From positions 62,001 through 126,000 of the forward strand of contig NZ_BILW01000014.1 of the NCBI RefSeq assembly GCF_004000765.1: DNA of 64,000 bases, given 5' to 3'. The translations under genes and the position numbers were made by a program. The notes under the pieces were generated by a model, which was not told the origin of the DNA, did not search any database, and saw nothing but the letters and a program-made list of their open reading frames with translations. Origin of the DNA: Paenibacillus chondroitinus NBRC 15376 (GTDB lineage: Bacteria > Bacillota > Bacilli > Paenibacillales > NBRC-103111). Positions within the stretch are counted from its first letter, which is position 1. Every line of letters starts with the position of its first letter. Shown piece by piece: positions 43,301 to 52,240 of the stretch.

Positions 43301-43915
43301 ATGCACATAAACATTGGAGAGCTAATACATCAGTATGGGTATAGCGCAATTTTTCTTATATTCCTGTTTGAAACTATAGGTATTCCACTTCCCGTAGGTA
43401 CAACTCTTATGATCGCAGGAGTTGCATGGTCGAGGGGGACCCTGTCGTTCGCTCCTTTGTTACTATTCTCGGTCTTAGCAAATATGATGGGGGCAACGAT
43501 TGCGTATTTTATTGGACGTCATTTGGGTCAATCCGTTATTCTTCGATTTGGGAAATATGTTGGACTCACAAGCGAGAAATATGAAGCAGCGCAGAGCAAG
43601 TTTGAAAAATACGGTATACCTTTGATCCTTATCTCTAAGTTTGTCATTGGTATACGTGTCTTTGTTCCATATTTGGCTGGCATCAACCGAATGTCTTTCA
43701 AAATGTTTACTTTGTATAATGCGATCAGTGCGTGCATATGGGTATCCGCTGAGATTCTTTCGGGAAGATATCTTGGCCTAGCTTGGGTCCGATATCATTG
43801 GATTTTTTCTAAATACACCGTTGCTGTTTCAGTAACAATTGTTTTGGTACTTGTATGCCTCTATTTTATGAAGAAGGGCAAGAAGAAACGTGCATTAAAA
43901 AAGACAGAGAGTTAA
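43301..43915 (+). CDS. DedA-family membrane protein
   Basis: About 204 aa (ATG 43301; GTG 43298 or ATG 43274 possible). Family motifs: FETIGIPLPVGTTLMIAGV, then YFIGRHLGQSVILRFGKYVG and FVIGIRVFVPYLAGINRM with the conserved Arg and Gly. About four TM helices. DedA proteins act as lipid (undecaprenyl-phosphate or phosphatidylethanolamine) scramblases or proton-linked carriers. It follows the rhodanese and may be in the same transcript. Confidence 0.88.
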   Translation: MHINIGELIHQYGYSAIFLIFLFETIGIPLPVGTTLMIAGVAWSRGTLSFAPLLLFSVLANMMGATIAYFIGRHLGQSVILRFGKYVGLTSEKYEAAQSKFEKYGIPLILISKFVIGIRVFVPYLAGINRMSFKMFTLYNAISACIWVSAEILSGRYLGLAWVRYHWIFSKYTVAVSVTIVLVLVCLYFMKKGKKKRALKKTES

Positions 43916-43947
43916 GTGTATATCTTGTCTAACGTTTTCAAAATCAG

Positions 43948-44325
43948 GTGAAGGAACTCTGTGAACCGGATCCTTGCTTGGACACAGAGATTACTTATAC
44001 CGATTATGAGGAAGCGATAGAAGTCTTTTTTCGCGAAATGTGTGCATTATCTCAGGAAATCGCACCTAATGTAAAGAGTTGGTCGAGAATCCAACAGTTG
44101 ATGATGGCAGAGGGCTGCCCACCGAGGGTAGCGTATGCCTGCGTTAATTTCAGGAAATCGTTGAAGCTGAGACAAACAGTAAAACGATTGTTCATGTCTA
44201 TGTCTATTGTTATGCTTTCGTTAGGTACGATCATTTATACTGTATCCTTTAGCAGAGCATTCAACGGATCGTTATTTCTGTCATGGTCTACAATCCTCTT
44301 AGGAGGATGTAACATTTATAACTAA
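43948..44325 (+). CDS. Hypothetical two-helix protein
   Basis: 125 aa, GTG start with no clear ribosome site. The soluble N-terminal ~80 residues include Cys (CEPDPC, EMCALSQEI, EGCPPRVAYACVNF), then two TM helices (~83-103 and ~106-122). Not recognised. It overlaps nothing and lies in the same direction between DedA and the methyltransferase-like gene. Cys spacing hints at a metal site. Confidence in its coding status is moderate. Confidence 0.5.
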   Translation: MKELCEPDPCLDTEITYTDYEEAIEVFFREMCALSQEIAPNVKSWSRIQQLMMAEGCPPRVAYACVNFRKSLKLRQTVKRLFMSMSIVMLSLGTIIYTVSFSRAFNGSLFLSWSTILLGGCNIYN

Positions 44326-44354
44326 ACTCCATCGATAAGGGTGAATGTGCTGTG

Positions 44355-44534
44355 ATGATGTTGAACGAGAGATTCCAACAACTTTGTAGTGAATTGAAGG
44401 ACATGGTTGGTGCACAACCGGCAAGTGAAATAATAGATAGGCTCTTACTTATGGATAGAGATGAGGCCATGGCTTTTCGTGATTGTCTTGCTTCATTTTA
44501 TAGATACCACGTCTCCAATGAAATCGACGAATAA
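44355..44534 (+). CDS. Small hypothetical protein
   Basis: 59 aa: MMLNERFQQLCSELKDMVGA followed by QPASEIIDRLL and a short helix. All alpha-helical by pattern, no TM. It starts at ATG 44355 and ends 44 bp before the methyltransferase-like gene. No recognised relatives. Inclusion is based on position and codon usage like its neighbours. Confidence 0.45.
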   Translation: MMLNERFQQLCSELKDMVGAQPASEIIDRLLLMDRDEAMAFRDCLASFYRYHVSNEIDE

Positions 44535-44577
44535 TTAGTATTAGTGTCCATAAAGGAAGAACGATACTATAGGAGGG

Positions 44578-45501
44578 ATGGAATTGCAAGACTTTTATAA
44601 AGATCTAAACTTCGAAAGAGATGAGAACCGGTGGTATCAATGGGCACAACACAGGGAAGAGATTAGTGGATTTATTGGAAAAACGATTTCTAGTCCTTCG
44701 GATTTGGGTAATGCCATTATACTGGGTGCCGGTAATTGCGATGACCTTGACTTCCAACTCTTGGGTACCTTATTTGAAGCTATTACTTTGTCTGATATTG
44801 ATGGACAAGCCATGGAAGAAGCAGTGAAGCGAATTGATTTTTTAAATTTGTGCAGAGAGATACACATGATCCCTAATCTTGACTTTACCAAATTAGATCA
44901 GATCCATTTTTATGATCGATTAGAAAGGATGCTTGTTCAGCGGGCGTCTGCCAATGAAATCAGTTTGTTTCTATCGTTGGCAGCTAAGGAGATAAGGATA
45001 AAGGATGTATTATCTCATTTAAAAAGAAGCTTTTCTATGGTAATCTCTTCTGCGGTATACAGTCAAATATTCTATATCCATGTACTCTCTCTGTTTGCAA
45101 AATTCACAGATAGGTATTCGGAAAAAGAAGTACGGTATCTGATGAGGGGATTTATTTATTTGCGGGATGAAGTGATAAAAAATTATAACGATCTCATGAT
45201 TTCTTTGGTAAAAGAGAACGGAAAAGTATTGGTTTGGACGGACATTTTACAAACGGATGTAGAAATGAATAGAGAGATTACAGAAGGTCTGTATAATATC
45301 AATACGGATCAGGAAAGATGGACTTATTTACGGGAACTGGTGACTATGAATGGCAGGGAAGCTTCGCTCTTTGGAATAGCTGATTTAAGTGGAAAGCTAG
45401 CTGACGATGGACAATTATTTCATTTCTGGAATTGGCCATTTAATGATGAGAGACAATATCTGATCTTTGGTATATCCGGTACACCAGCAAAATTACTTTG
45501 A
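44578..45501 (+). CDS. Class I SAM-methyltransferase-like protein, paralogue A
   Basis: 307 aa. A Rossmann core with motif I AIILGAGNCDDLDFQLLG and an acidic end of strand 2 (ITLSDID) as in SAM-dependent methyltransferases. Further blocks SSAVYSQIFYIHVLSLF, YNDLMISLVKENGKVLVWTD and FWNWPFNDERQYLIFG are shared with paralogue B at 54214. No membrane segment. The substrate cannot be told; the family was not recognised by name. It lies in the copper island just before a polyamine-synthase-like gene, so a small-molecule pathway is possible. Confidence 0.72.
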   Translation: MELQDFYKDLNFERDENRWYQWAQHREEISGFIGKTISSPSDLGNAIILGAGNCDDLDFQLLGTLFEAITLSDIDGQAMEEAVKRIDFLNLCREIHMIPNLDFTKLDQIHFYDRLERMLVQRASANEISLFLSLAAKEIRIKDVLSHLKRSFSMVISSAVYSQIFYIHVLSLFAKFTDRYSEKEVRYLMRGFIYLRDEVIKNYNDLMISLVKENGKVLVWTDILQTDVEMNREITEGLYNINTDQERWTYLRELVTMNGREASLFGIADLSGKLADDGQLFHFWNWPFNDERQYLIFGISGTPAKLL

Positions 45502-45518
45502 TAACTAGATACGATTCG

Positions 45519-45549
45519 GAGCCTGGGTTAACTTGGGCTCTATTTTTCG
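45519..45549 (+). terminator. Rho-independent terminator
   Basis: GAGCC pairs with GGCTC, helped by CTGGG/CTTGG in the loop, and is followed by TATTTTTCG. Confidence 0.7.
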
Positions 45550-45671
45550 TTATGTGCTTCTGCAAACCAAACAATTCGTGGATTAGATCAAAAATTCGGT
45601 GTATATGGATGGGGAGAATTGGTTAAATTACTCTTTGTGTTTAAGGGGTGGTATTTCAAAGGGAGGATATT

Positions 45672-45824
45672 ATGTTAAACGCATTTCTAGAGTATAAACC
45701 GAAACAGCCACAAAGATGCAGGGGGTGTGTATGGGGTTCATGGGATGGAATGAAGCAATTTTGTTCCAAACAAACCTGTATTAAAGAATCAGTTAAAGTG
45801 TGCATTGAGGAATCAATTATATAA
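45672..45824 (+). CDS. Small Cys-rich protein
   Basis: 50 aa with CRGCVWGSW, FCSKQTC and VCIEE: five cysteines in a zinc-ribbon-like layout. GGGAGGAT lies just before ATG 45672. CxGCVW small proteins are common on mobile elements and phages. It may bind zinc or Cu(I). It is too short for a firm family call but has good coding signals. Confidence 0.6.
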   Translation: MLNAFLEYKPKQPQRCRGCVWGSWDGMKQFCSKQTCIKESVKVCIEESII

Positions 45825-46040
45825 AGGTACTAAACTCAGCTAGAATTGATCGGAGTGGTAACATATATACATGCAAAGGGTAAGTATACGAATACGTATT
45901 GTAGTCGCCCTTTCGCAGTTAAAGAATGAGTGACTTTACGTCATTTTACGGCGGGCCCCCTATACTTGGTTTAAAGTAAGAAGTTTCGTGCAAAATATGG
46001 GTAATAATCAGAATTTTGACGGACATATAGGGGGAACACA

Positions 46041-48236
46041 TTGAGTAAACAAGGAGAACCGATCAAGAAAGGGATGGTAATTACTTGCGTTACTGCCTTT
46101 TCACTTATTATTTTTGAAATATGTTTATCCCGCTTTTTTGCTGTTATTTTGGATAACAACTATGTGTTTCTTGTCATATCTATGGCCACTCTTGGAATTG
46201 GGTTTGGGGGATACGCGGCGTACCAAATCAAGCATCATTTATATAAAAGAATTCATCAGATTGCGATCATTTATCTCATTTCTGTAATGTCAACGACAGT
46301 TGTTATGTACGTATTGCCTCATTTGGGCGTTATCATATATGTATGTCTCTCCTTCATACCATTTTTGTTAGGAGGTATGTTGGTCGCAGGGATGATGCAG
46401 CATCATTCTCAGCATATACATATGCTTTATTTCTCAGATTTGGTGGGAGCTGGGCTTGGAGCTGTTGCCGCTATTTTTCTGATGGATATCTTCAATCCAA
46501 TTCAGACAGTTGGTATCACTTTGGTGGTTACAGCTCTACTTTTTGCATGGGCTGGTTTTAGGGAAATAGGTAAGCGATTTATATACGTACAAACCATTGT
46601 TCTCTTGATCTTTATGTTTAACGTCATTTATCCCTTCGAACGCTACCTTCCTTTTCAAGCATATATGACGAGCCCGAATAATGTATTTATTAATGAGAAG
46701 GATACGAAAATTATTTATTCCAGCTGGAATGCTTTCTCAAGAACCGATGTTTATGATGCGGATGACGATGATTTGCTATATATCACGATCGATGGTGGAG
46801 CTGTATCGCCTATTTCGAAGTATGACGGGGATTTGCGTAAAGTAAATTATTTAGAGAGCACGACGAGTGCGTTGGCATTTCAAACCCCATCCAGAGAACG
46901 CGCTTTAATTATTGGTGTCGGGGGTGGGCAGGAGGTTTTAGTTGCCCAAATGAAGGGGTTTCGCAACGTAGAGTCTGTTGATATCAATGCAGGAAGTTTT
47001 CAAGCGGTTCACTCATTATTATCGTTTTCTGGCGATGTATTGCAACAGCAGGGTGTCCAAAGCGTGGTGTCTGATGGGCGTAGTTATATTCGAAAAACTA
47101 AAAATCGATATGATTTAATTTATTTATCTTTAGTTAAAAAGGCATCCGATAACGGGGTGGGCCTTGCCCTTACTGAGAATTATATTTTTACCCAGGAAGC
47201 GATGAAGGAGTATATGCGGAAACTAACAGACCGTGGTCAAGTCGCATTTTTACTTCATGATGAAGCAGAGTTAGGCAAGGTTCAATATGCAGCAATAAAA
47301 TACTTTCGCGAGCTGCAAGTCCCAGAATCGGAGATTAAGAATCATATTGCCATTGTGGGGACGTATCAACACTTGGGTCATGTGGTACAAGGGATGAATG
47401 AAAGCAAAATTACCAGACCTTTGATTATTATAAAAAGTCAACCTTTCGATACTTCAACATCTCGAGCCATATTTGAAGAGACAAAACGAATTCAGCAAAT
47501 CCCGATACACATTCCATATATGTATGATCAATATGCAGCATTGAGAGGGATGCTGTCAGATCTTAAGGTGAATGTAAACGCAAATCGAGATGATATGCCT
47601 TTTTTCTATAGTCGGTACCAAGGCGTTCCAATTTCATTAATATTGATCTTAGGTATTACATTAGCGACGGCAATCTTTATGTTTCGAAAAACGAAAGTAC
47701 CCTATGGGAGAGCATTATATTTTTCTGGGCTCGCTATCGGTTTCATGATGATTGAGGTCGTACTAATACAGAGGTTAGTACTCCCCTTAGGGCATCCTAC
47801 TTCCTCATTTGTACTAGTACTAGGTGTTCTATTGGTTTCGGGTGGACTAGGCAGCCTGTTCTCAGCTAAGAAGAATTTATGCTTTGGCAAGCGATATCTA
47901 CCTTTGCTAATTGTTGGAATGTTCACTTTCATTGTTGAAATAATCCTATTATGGTACGGAAATCAAGCGGTTTATGTACCTATGGTTTACCGAATAGTCG
48001 GATTCGGGTTCATTTTGTTTGTTTTGGGTTTCTTTATGGGTATGCCTTTTCCTTACGGATTACAAAGGCTGGATGGTCATCAAACTGCGATATGCTGGGG
48101 CTTGAATGGTATCATGACAGTAGCTGGATCAATATTAGCGGCAATTCTGTCGTTATCATTTGGTTTTGTATGGACAATGGGAGTAGGCGCGGGTATCTAC
48201 ATGTTGTTATTTTGTTTTGAACCTCGACTACGATAA
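46041..48236 (+). CDS. Membrane-embedded spermidine/polyamine-synthase-like protein
   Basis: 731 aa from TTG 46041 behind GGGGG. About six TM helices at the N-terminus (residues 12-200), a soluble SpeE-like domain (~230-460) with ALIIGVGGGQEVLVAQMKGF, VESVDIN and VSDGRSYIRKT, and about seven C-terminal TM helices (~520-725). It is the fused membrane form of the spermidine-synthase fold, sometimes found without polyamine activity. The usual aminopropyl-acceptor residues cannot be confirmed. It may build or move a small amine, possibly with the methyltransferase-like proteins. Confidence 0.8.
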   Translation: MSKQGEPIKKGMVITCVTAFSLIIFEICLSRFFAVILDNNYVFLVISMATLGIGFGGYAAYQIKHHLYKRIHQIAIIYLISVMSTTVVMYVLPHLGVIIYVCLSFIPFLLGGMLVAGMMQHHSQHIHMLYFSDLVGAGLGAVAAIFLMDIFNPIQTVGITLVVTALLFAWAGFREIGKRFIYVQTIVLLIFMFNVIYPFERYLPFQAYMTSPNNVFINEKDTKIIYSSWNAFSRTDVYDADDDDLLYITIDGGAVSPISKYDGDLRKVNYLESTTSALAFQTPSRERALIIGVGGGQEVLVAQMKGFRNVESVDINAGSFQAVHSLLSFSGDVLQQQGVQSVVSDGRSYIRKTKNRYDLIYLSLVKKASDNGVGLALTENYIFTQEAMKEYMRKLTDRGQVAFLLHDEAELGKVQYAAIKYFRELQVPESEIKNHIAIVGTYQHLGHVVQGMNESKITRPLIIIKSQPFDTSTSRAIFEETKRIQQIPIHIPYMYDQYAALRGMLSDLKVNVNANRDDMPFFYSRYQGVPISLILILGITLATAIFMFRKTKVPYGRALYFSGLAIGFMMIEVVLIQRLVLPLGHPTSSFVLVLGVLLVSGGLGSLFSAKKNLCFGKRYLPLLIVGMFTFIVEIILLWYGNQAVYVPMVYRIVGFGFILFVLGFFMGMPFPYGLQRLDGHQTAICWGLNGIMTVAGSILAAILSLSFGFVWTMGVGAGIYMLLFCFEPRLR

Positions 48237-48271
48237 ACAAAACGAAAAGATTGAACTTCCGCGTATAATAT

Positions 48272-48286
48272 ACTACAATTTGTAGT
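48272..48286 (+). promoter_or_regulatory. BlaI/MecI-type operator 2 (autoregulatory)
   Basis: ACTACAATTTGTAGT lies directly after TATAAT (48264-48269) and 18 bp before the blaI-like gene; matches operators 1, 3 and 4. Confidence 0.75.
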
Positions 48287-48303
48287 GTTACGGGGTGCTA
48301 ATC

Positions 48304-48729
48304 ATGAAAATAAAGACGTTCCATGTCTCTCATGAAGGATTAAATCGCTTTTTTGGTCCTTTGGAAGCAAAAATTATGAATGTAATCTGGCTCTCTGAGG
48401 AAATTAGTATAACCGATGTCCATACCATACTTAATCAAGAAACTCCTATTTCTTTTAATGCAGTCAATACAGTAATGAACCGATTGCAGAAGAAGGGGCA
48501 CTTGAAAAAGATAGCAATTGGAGGTGAACGACTCTATCGGTTCGCTCCTGTAATCTCCAAAGAACAATTTGTATTAGAACAAACGAAGGCAGTAACTGAA
48601 GCACTTATTCAAGAACTCGGTGGTCTTTTTGTCAATCACATTATTGAAACGCTTGTTGATACAGATCCGGTTTGGATTGAAAGGCTGGAACAAAAACTAA
48701 GTCAACTTAAGAATAGGGAACCATCATAA
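48304..48729 (+). CDS. BlaI/MecI/CopY-family repressor 1
   Basis: 141 aa from ATG 48304 (GGGGTG upstream). Penicillinase-repressor winged helix: GPLEAKIMNVIWLSEEISIT, then ISFNAVNTVMNRLQKKGHLK and a wing GGERLYRFAPVISKEQF. No C-terminal Cys cluster of the CopY type, so it is more like BlaI/MecI. Its own promoter carries the ACTAC-N5-GTAGT dyad. It has no BlaR1 partner next to it; the protease at 53135 could serve both repressors. Confidence 0.9.
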   Translation: MKIKTFHVSHEGLNRFFGPLEAKIMNVIWLSEEISITDVHTILNQETPISFNAVNTVMNRLQKKGHLKKIAIGGERLYRFAPVISKEQFVLEQTKAVTEALIQELGGLFVNHIIETLVDTDPVWIERLEQKLSQLKNREPS

Positions 48730-48805
48730 ACCCACTATAAGAGATCGCTCAATTTGGGATGTTTGTTTGTTGCATATAAATAAAATTATTTGCTATATAT
48801 GATAC

Positions 48806-48820
48806 ACTACAAATTGTAGT
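48806..48820 (+). promoter_or_regulatory. BlaI/MecI-type operator 3
   Basis: ACTACAAATTGTAGT, a perfect dyad, follows TATGAT (48798-48803). It lies 200 bp before the YwmB-like gene, with a hairpin (48904-48932) between. Confidence 0.72.
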
Positions 48821-48903
48821 ACATAGCTTTCTAGAGCCGATGTTCGACGGTTTAGGAAAACCAAGTTGCTTAGTTAATCGAGCAGTTCTTTACATTTTAA
48901 TGG

Positions 48904-48932
48904 GAAAAGCCGTGAGGGTGGTTTTCTTTTTC
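48904..48932 (+). terminator. Attenuator-like hairpin downstream of operator 3
   Basis: GAAAAGCC pairs with GGTTTTC (one bulge) and is followed by TTTTTC. A transcript from operator 3 would be about 115 nt, so this is either a leader attenuator of 49016 or the end of a small RNA. Confidence 0.5.
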
Positions 48933-49015
48933 ATTGTATAGTTTCCCGAAAAGTTGGGCATCCTTTTCTTATATGTAATTGTAATAGATTCATAGAGAAA
49001 GGATGATAGATTTTA

Positions 49016-49759
49016 ATGAAGCACAGAGGAATTATATGTTTATATATTTTATTATTTTCATTATTAGTGGGATGGTATGCTAGTGCGAACAGTGCAGTCA
49101 GTGCAGCTCAAACTAAGTCTGACTTACGGAATGTTTGGGAGTTATCTCAAAAGGTATTGGAGCAATCAGATAAATTAATTATTAAACATAGTGCACCTTA
49201 TCAAAATTATAGTACCAAGGCTGATTTTGATGAGATGGCTATTCAGTTAAGTGAAAAGCTGCGATTTCCAGTGAAGCAAGTTGATATGCATGAGGAGCAT
49301 CCGATTTACGAATCAACCTATACAGAGCGCGATGGGGTAAATGTATCACTCATTCTTCTCGGAACTGATAAACAGGAGGCTTACCTAATAGTAAAAAGAG
49401 AAACGATAGGGAAAGAAACGATTATTCAAGCGGAAGCATGGGAGCAGAAGATGAAAGAGTTATTAGTATCAGCTGGAATAAAACCGAATTGGAATATCGT
49501 TATTCAAGGATTACTTACTAAAAAGGAGGGAACTTCCGAGGAGTTTTTAAAATTTGTTCAAAATGAAACAAATGCGAAAGAAATTGAGAGATATGATGGC
49601 TTTCGGACGTCTAGTGTTACATATAATTCCCCAGAAATAAAATCCTCTGTGAAAAGCGCGAATCGTTTTGTTAATTTACAGGCTGCGGTCCATCAAGTGA
49701 CGGGGACAGATGAGATGAGAGCCACAATCGGAATACCATTAATAACAATTGAATATTGA
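49016..49759 (+). CDS. YwmB-like secreted protein
   Basis: 247 aa. Signal peptide (~6-31, cleavage near AVSAAQ), then ~215 residues with features of YwmB (TATA-box-fold) proteins: SQKVLEQSDKLIIKHSAPYQ, LILLGTDKQEAYLIVKRETI and IGIPLITIEY at the end. The function of YwmB is unknown; it is often near cell-wall genes. Start ATG 49016 is preceded by AAAGGATG. It is probably repressed through BlaI operator 3. Confidence 0.6.
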   Translation: MKHRGIICLYILLFSLLVGWYASANSAVSAAQTKSDLRNVWELSQKVLEQSDKLIIKHSAPYQNYSTKADFDEMAIQLSEKLRFPVKQVDMHEEHPIYESTYTERDGVNVSLILLGTDKQEAYLIVKRETIGKETIIQAEAWEQKMKELLVSAGIKPNWNIVIQGLLTKKEGTSEEFLKFVQNETNAKEIERYDGFRTSSVTYNSPEIKSSVKSANRFVNLQAAVHQVTGTDEMRATIGIPLITIEY

Positions 49760-49849
49760 GCAAAATAAAGGTATGTGGCGTCACTTCTGTCACTGGTTGG
49801 TTACAATGTATGACTACTAGTATATCGTTGTGAAAAAGGTAATACAGAA

Positions 49850-49886
49850 ATAGCAAACAAACATTAAAAGTATGTTTGTTTGCTAT
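49850..49886. terminator. Hairpin between converging genes
   Basis: ATAGCAAACAAACAT pairs perfectly with ATGTTTGTTTGCTAT across 7 nt. It lacks a strong T run but lies between converging genes. Confidence 0.6.
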
Positions 49887-49967
49887 CTCTAAAGTTAATC
49901 AAATCATAAGCAGCACAAGTACTAAAATCCCTGCTTGGAATATTATGCATACTAAGCAGTCTCATAC

Positions 49968-50297
49968 TTAAGCGGCCATGGCTCGACAACTTTTTGCACA
50001 AGTGGAACAAGCTTCTGCGCAGAACTGGCAGTGTTCGTGTTCATGGTTTTTGCATTCATTTCCGCAGGCTTCACAAATACTTGCACAAAGTCGGCATAAT
50101 TCTTTTGCATAGGAGCTATTTATTGACATAGCTTGTGCAGTAAATGCACAGATATCGGCGCATTCCCGGTCCAATCTGATGCAATTTTCCATATCCATCT
50201 TATGAGACTCCTTTAAACAGGCATCATAACAATGATTGCATGCTTGCATGCAACGTAAGCATTCCTCGATACAGGCTTTAAATTGTTCATGTGACAC
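49968..50297 (-). CDS. Four-helix-bundle copper storage protein, second copy
   Basis: 109 aa with 19 cysteines in the same pattern as 39844-40191 (CIEECLRCMQACNHCYDAC, CRLCASICEACGNECKN) plus extra His (HEHEHC). Cytosolic Csp3-like Cu(I) store. Start GTG 50297, preceded by AGGAGGT. About 10 kb from the first copy; identity is clear but modest, so the pair is an old duplication or came in separately. Confidence 0.9.
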   Translation of the reverse strand: MSHEQFKACIEECLRCMQACNHCYDACLKESHKMDMENCIRLDRECADICAFTAQAMSINSSYAKELCRLCASICEACGNECKNHEHEHCQFCAEACSTCAKSCRAMAA

Positions 50298-50422
50298 TAG
50301 TGATGACCTCCTTTTAGTTAGATTTACTTTATATTCTCTTACCCAATGATGGTTTCATTAACCTACGAAATCATAAAATTAGCAAGAGTTTTTCTTGTTA
50401 ATAAATTTTAAGCGTGAAAGTA

Positions 50423-50653
50423 TCACCAACCTTTTTGATGATTTGCATGTCTCCATGTTGTTTCATTACCTGTATTTGGACAGGTTGGAAATACATCACC
50501 TTCAGACAATTGTACAGTTTCGCCATCAGCACAAATGTATTTTCCAGTTTCCTCTATTTTTTGATTAGAACGATGTAGATTTACAGTTGTTGTAATTAAA
50601 ATCCATCCCTTTTTAATTTGGACTGAATATGCAAGATTAAACTCCCATATTCG
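50423..50653 (-). pseudogene. Start-less relic of a small Cys-containing protein
   Basis: On the reverse strand a frame open for 76 codons reads ...KKGWILITTTVNLHRSNQ, then IEETGKYICADGETVQLSEG and DVFPTCPNTGNETTW, ending at TGA 50423. It lacks a start codon and a ribosome site but has a protein-like pattern (two Cys, Gly-Asp-x-Phe-Pro turn). I do not recognise it. The rest of 50298-50741 holds no other gene. Confidence 0.4.
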
Positions 50654-50741
50654 CTAGATTAGTATTTTCCGATTAAAACAATAGTTACTCAGCTTTATGT
50701 TGGGTTAGCGACTTCTGTTAATCGAAGAACGACACAAAATA

Positions 50742-50784
50742 AAAATAGAAGCTATGGGTTTCAAACACCCATAGCTTCTATTTT
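50742..50784 (-). terminator. Rho-independent terminator of the CDF gene
   Basis: AAAATAGAAGCTATGGGT pairs with ACCCATAGCTTCTATTTT across 7 nt; on the minus strand a T run (TTTTTATTTTG) follows. Confidence 0.88.
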
Positions 50785-50792
50785 ACATGAAT

Positions 50793-51803
50793 TTAATGTT
50801 TCCAGTTACTATCTAAAGAAAACATCTCCTGTTCATGAGGATGTTTATCATCTTCAAATTGTAAGGTGGAATGACCAATACGATATTTTTTGGAGACGAT
50901 ATTCTCGATTTCGCGAATGATTTCTTGAGTTTTAGATACACTTATTTCACCATCAACGACAACATGACCAGTCATTGCATTTCGATTGGATGTTAAACTC
51001 CAGATATGAAGGTCGTGGACTTCTTTAACCCCAGTGACAGTTCGAATTGAGTTTTCAACTTCTTTAAAATTGATCCCAACAGGTGTACCTTCCATCAGCA
51101 CAATATAGGTTTCTTTAATGACTCTCCAAGCACCGAATGCAACAATTACAGCAATGATTACACTAACGATAGGATCAAGGATATACCACTTTGTGAAGTA
51201 CATGATGATGCCTGCGGCAATTACACCAGCGGAAGCCGCGGCATCCCCAAAAACATGTAACATAGCACTTTTAATGTTAACATTATCAGCTTGATCCCTC
51301 ATACCCAAACCGATATATAGATTAACTACAATTCCTATTGCTGCTGTAATGAACAAGATGGCACCTTCTACCGATTGAGGATCTAACATCCGCTTGTACG
51401 CTTCTCCTCCGATAAAAAGCGCTATACCAATCAATGTTAAAGCATTGAATAGCGCTGCGAGTATCGTCACTCTGTGATATCCGTAAGTCATTGATGGGGA
51501 AGGAGGATTCGAAGATAAACGAATGGCCATCCATGCAACAATAAGAGCAGCAACATCCGTCAACATGTGTCCTGCATCACTTAACAAGGCTAGACTGTTT
51601 GCCCAGAAACCACCAACCACTTCTGCAGCGAGCACAACTAGACCTAAAAAAATGGCGACCTTAAGCTTGTTCTGAGCCACGTGCACATGTCCCCCAGAAC
51701 CATGTGAATGATTATGGTCGTGTCCATGATGCTCATGGTCATGATAATCGTGATTATGTGGATTGTCCGTTTGATGCTCGTGTGAGTGTTGTTTTGACGT
51801 CAT
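50793..51803 (-). CDS. czcD: Cation diffusion facilitator (CzcD/ZitB-like)
   Basis: 336 aa from ATG 51803 (AAGGAG upstream). A His-rich N-terminus (HSHEHQTDNPHNHDYHDHEH), six TM helices with metal motifs SDAGHMLTDV in TM2 and HVFGDAAASAGV in TM5, and a C-terminal ferredoxin-like cytoplasmic domain (EVHDLHIWSLTSNR). This is the zinc/cadmium/cobalt-proton antiporter family. It is transcribed alone, with an AT-rich promoter region upstream. Confidence 0.93.
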   Translation of the reverse strand: MTSKQHSHEHQTDNPHNHDYHDHEHHGHDHNHSHGSGGHVHVAQNKLKVAIFLGLVVLAAEVVGGFWANSLALLSDAGHMLTDVAALIVAWMAIRLSSNPPSPSMTYGYHRVTILAALFNALTLIGIALFIGGEAYKRMLDPQSVEGAILFITAAIGIVVNLYIGLGMRDQADNVNIKSAMLHVFGDAAASAGVIAAGIIMYFTKWYILDPIVSVIIAVIVAFGAWRVIKETYIVLMEGTPVGINFKEVENSIRTVTGVKEVHDLHIWSLTSNRNAMTGHVVVDGEISVSKTQEIIREIENIVSKKYRIGHSTLQFEDDKHPHEQEMFSLDSNWKH

Positions 51804-52079
51804 AATAATCCAACTCCTTATTTTTATTATTAACAGTAATGCCGATTTTAACATATAAGTCAAGTATGGAATGTTTAAGAGCAATCGAATTACAGTTAAC
51901 TATTTATATATGATCAATTATTCATGTATAAATAATTTATTACAAATTACATAATTTTTCAAGTTCGAAATAAAAAATAGTCCCTTGTGTTACTGCTAGC
52001 AGGAATACAAGAGTTGAAAGTGTTATTGCTATTTAGGTTTTATTGTTACAGGTTTCACGAGTGAATCTCACTTAGCATA

Positions 52080-52221
52080 ATCCTAGCCATTGCTTCGATT
52101 CTCCTGCCTATATCCATTTTCGCCCTCTTTTCGAAAAAAAACATTCTCAATGTATGCGGTGATAAGCAGTATTGGTTTCTGCGTTACAGCTTATTTTTCT
52201 TTGATGATAGCTTTAAGTTAA
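52080..52221 (+). pseudogene. Fragment of a membrane protein with a frameshift
   Basis: Two frames join as ILAIASILLPISIFALFSKK, then (after a shift at the A8 run near 52134) MYAVISSIGFCVTAYFSLMI-ALS and a stop. Both halves are hydrophobic helices, so this is probably the end of a decayed integral membrane gene. The rest of 51804-52240 shows no other gene. Confidence 0.4.
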
Positions 52222-52240
52222 GTGAAAATTACGATCTAAT

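Noticed and set aside
44578-45501. Nicotianamine-synthase or staphylopine-type (CntL) assignment for the methyltransferase-like proteins
   Set aside because: Only the general Rossmann motif agrees; no family-specific residues, and no opine dehydrogenase or metallophore transporter is nearby.
48304-48729. Naming this repressor copY
   Set aside because: The C-terminal CxC...CxC copper cluster of CopY is missing, and the operators fit BlaI/MecI better.
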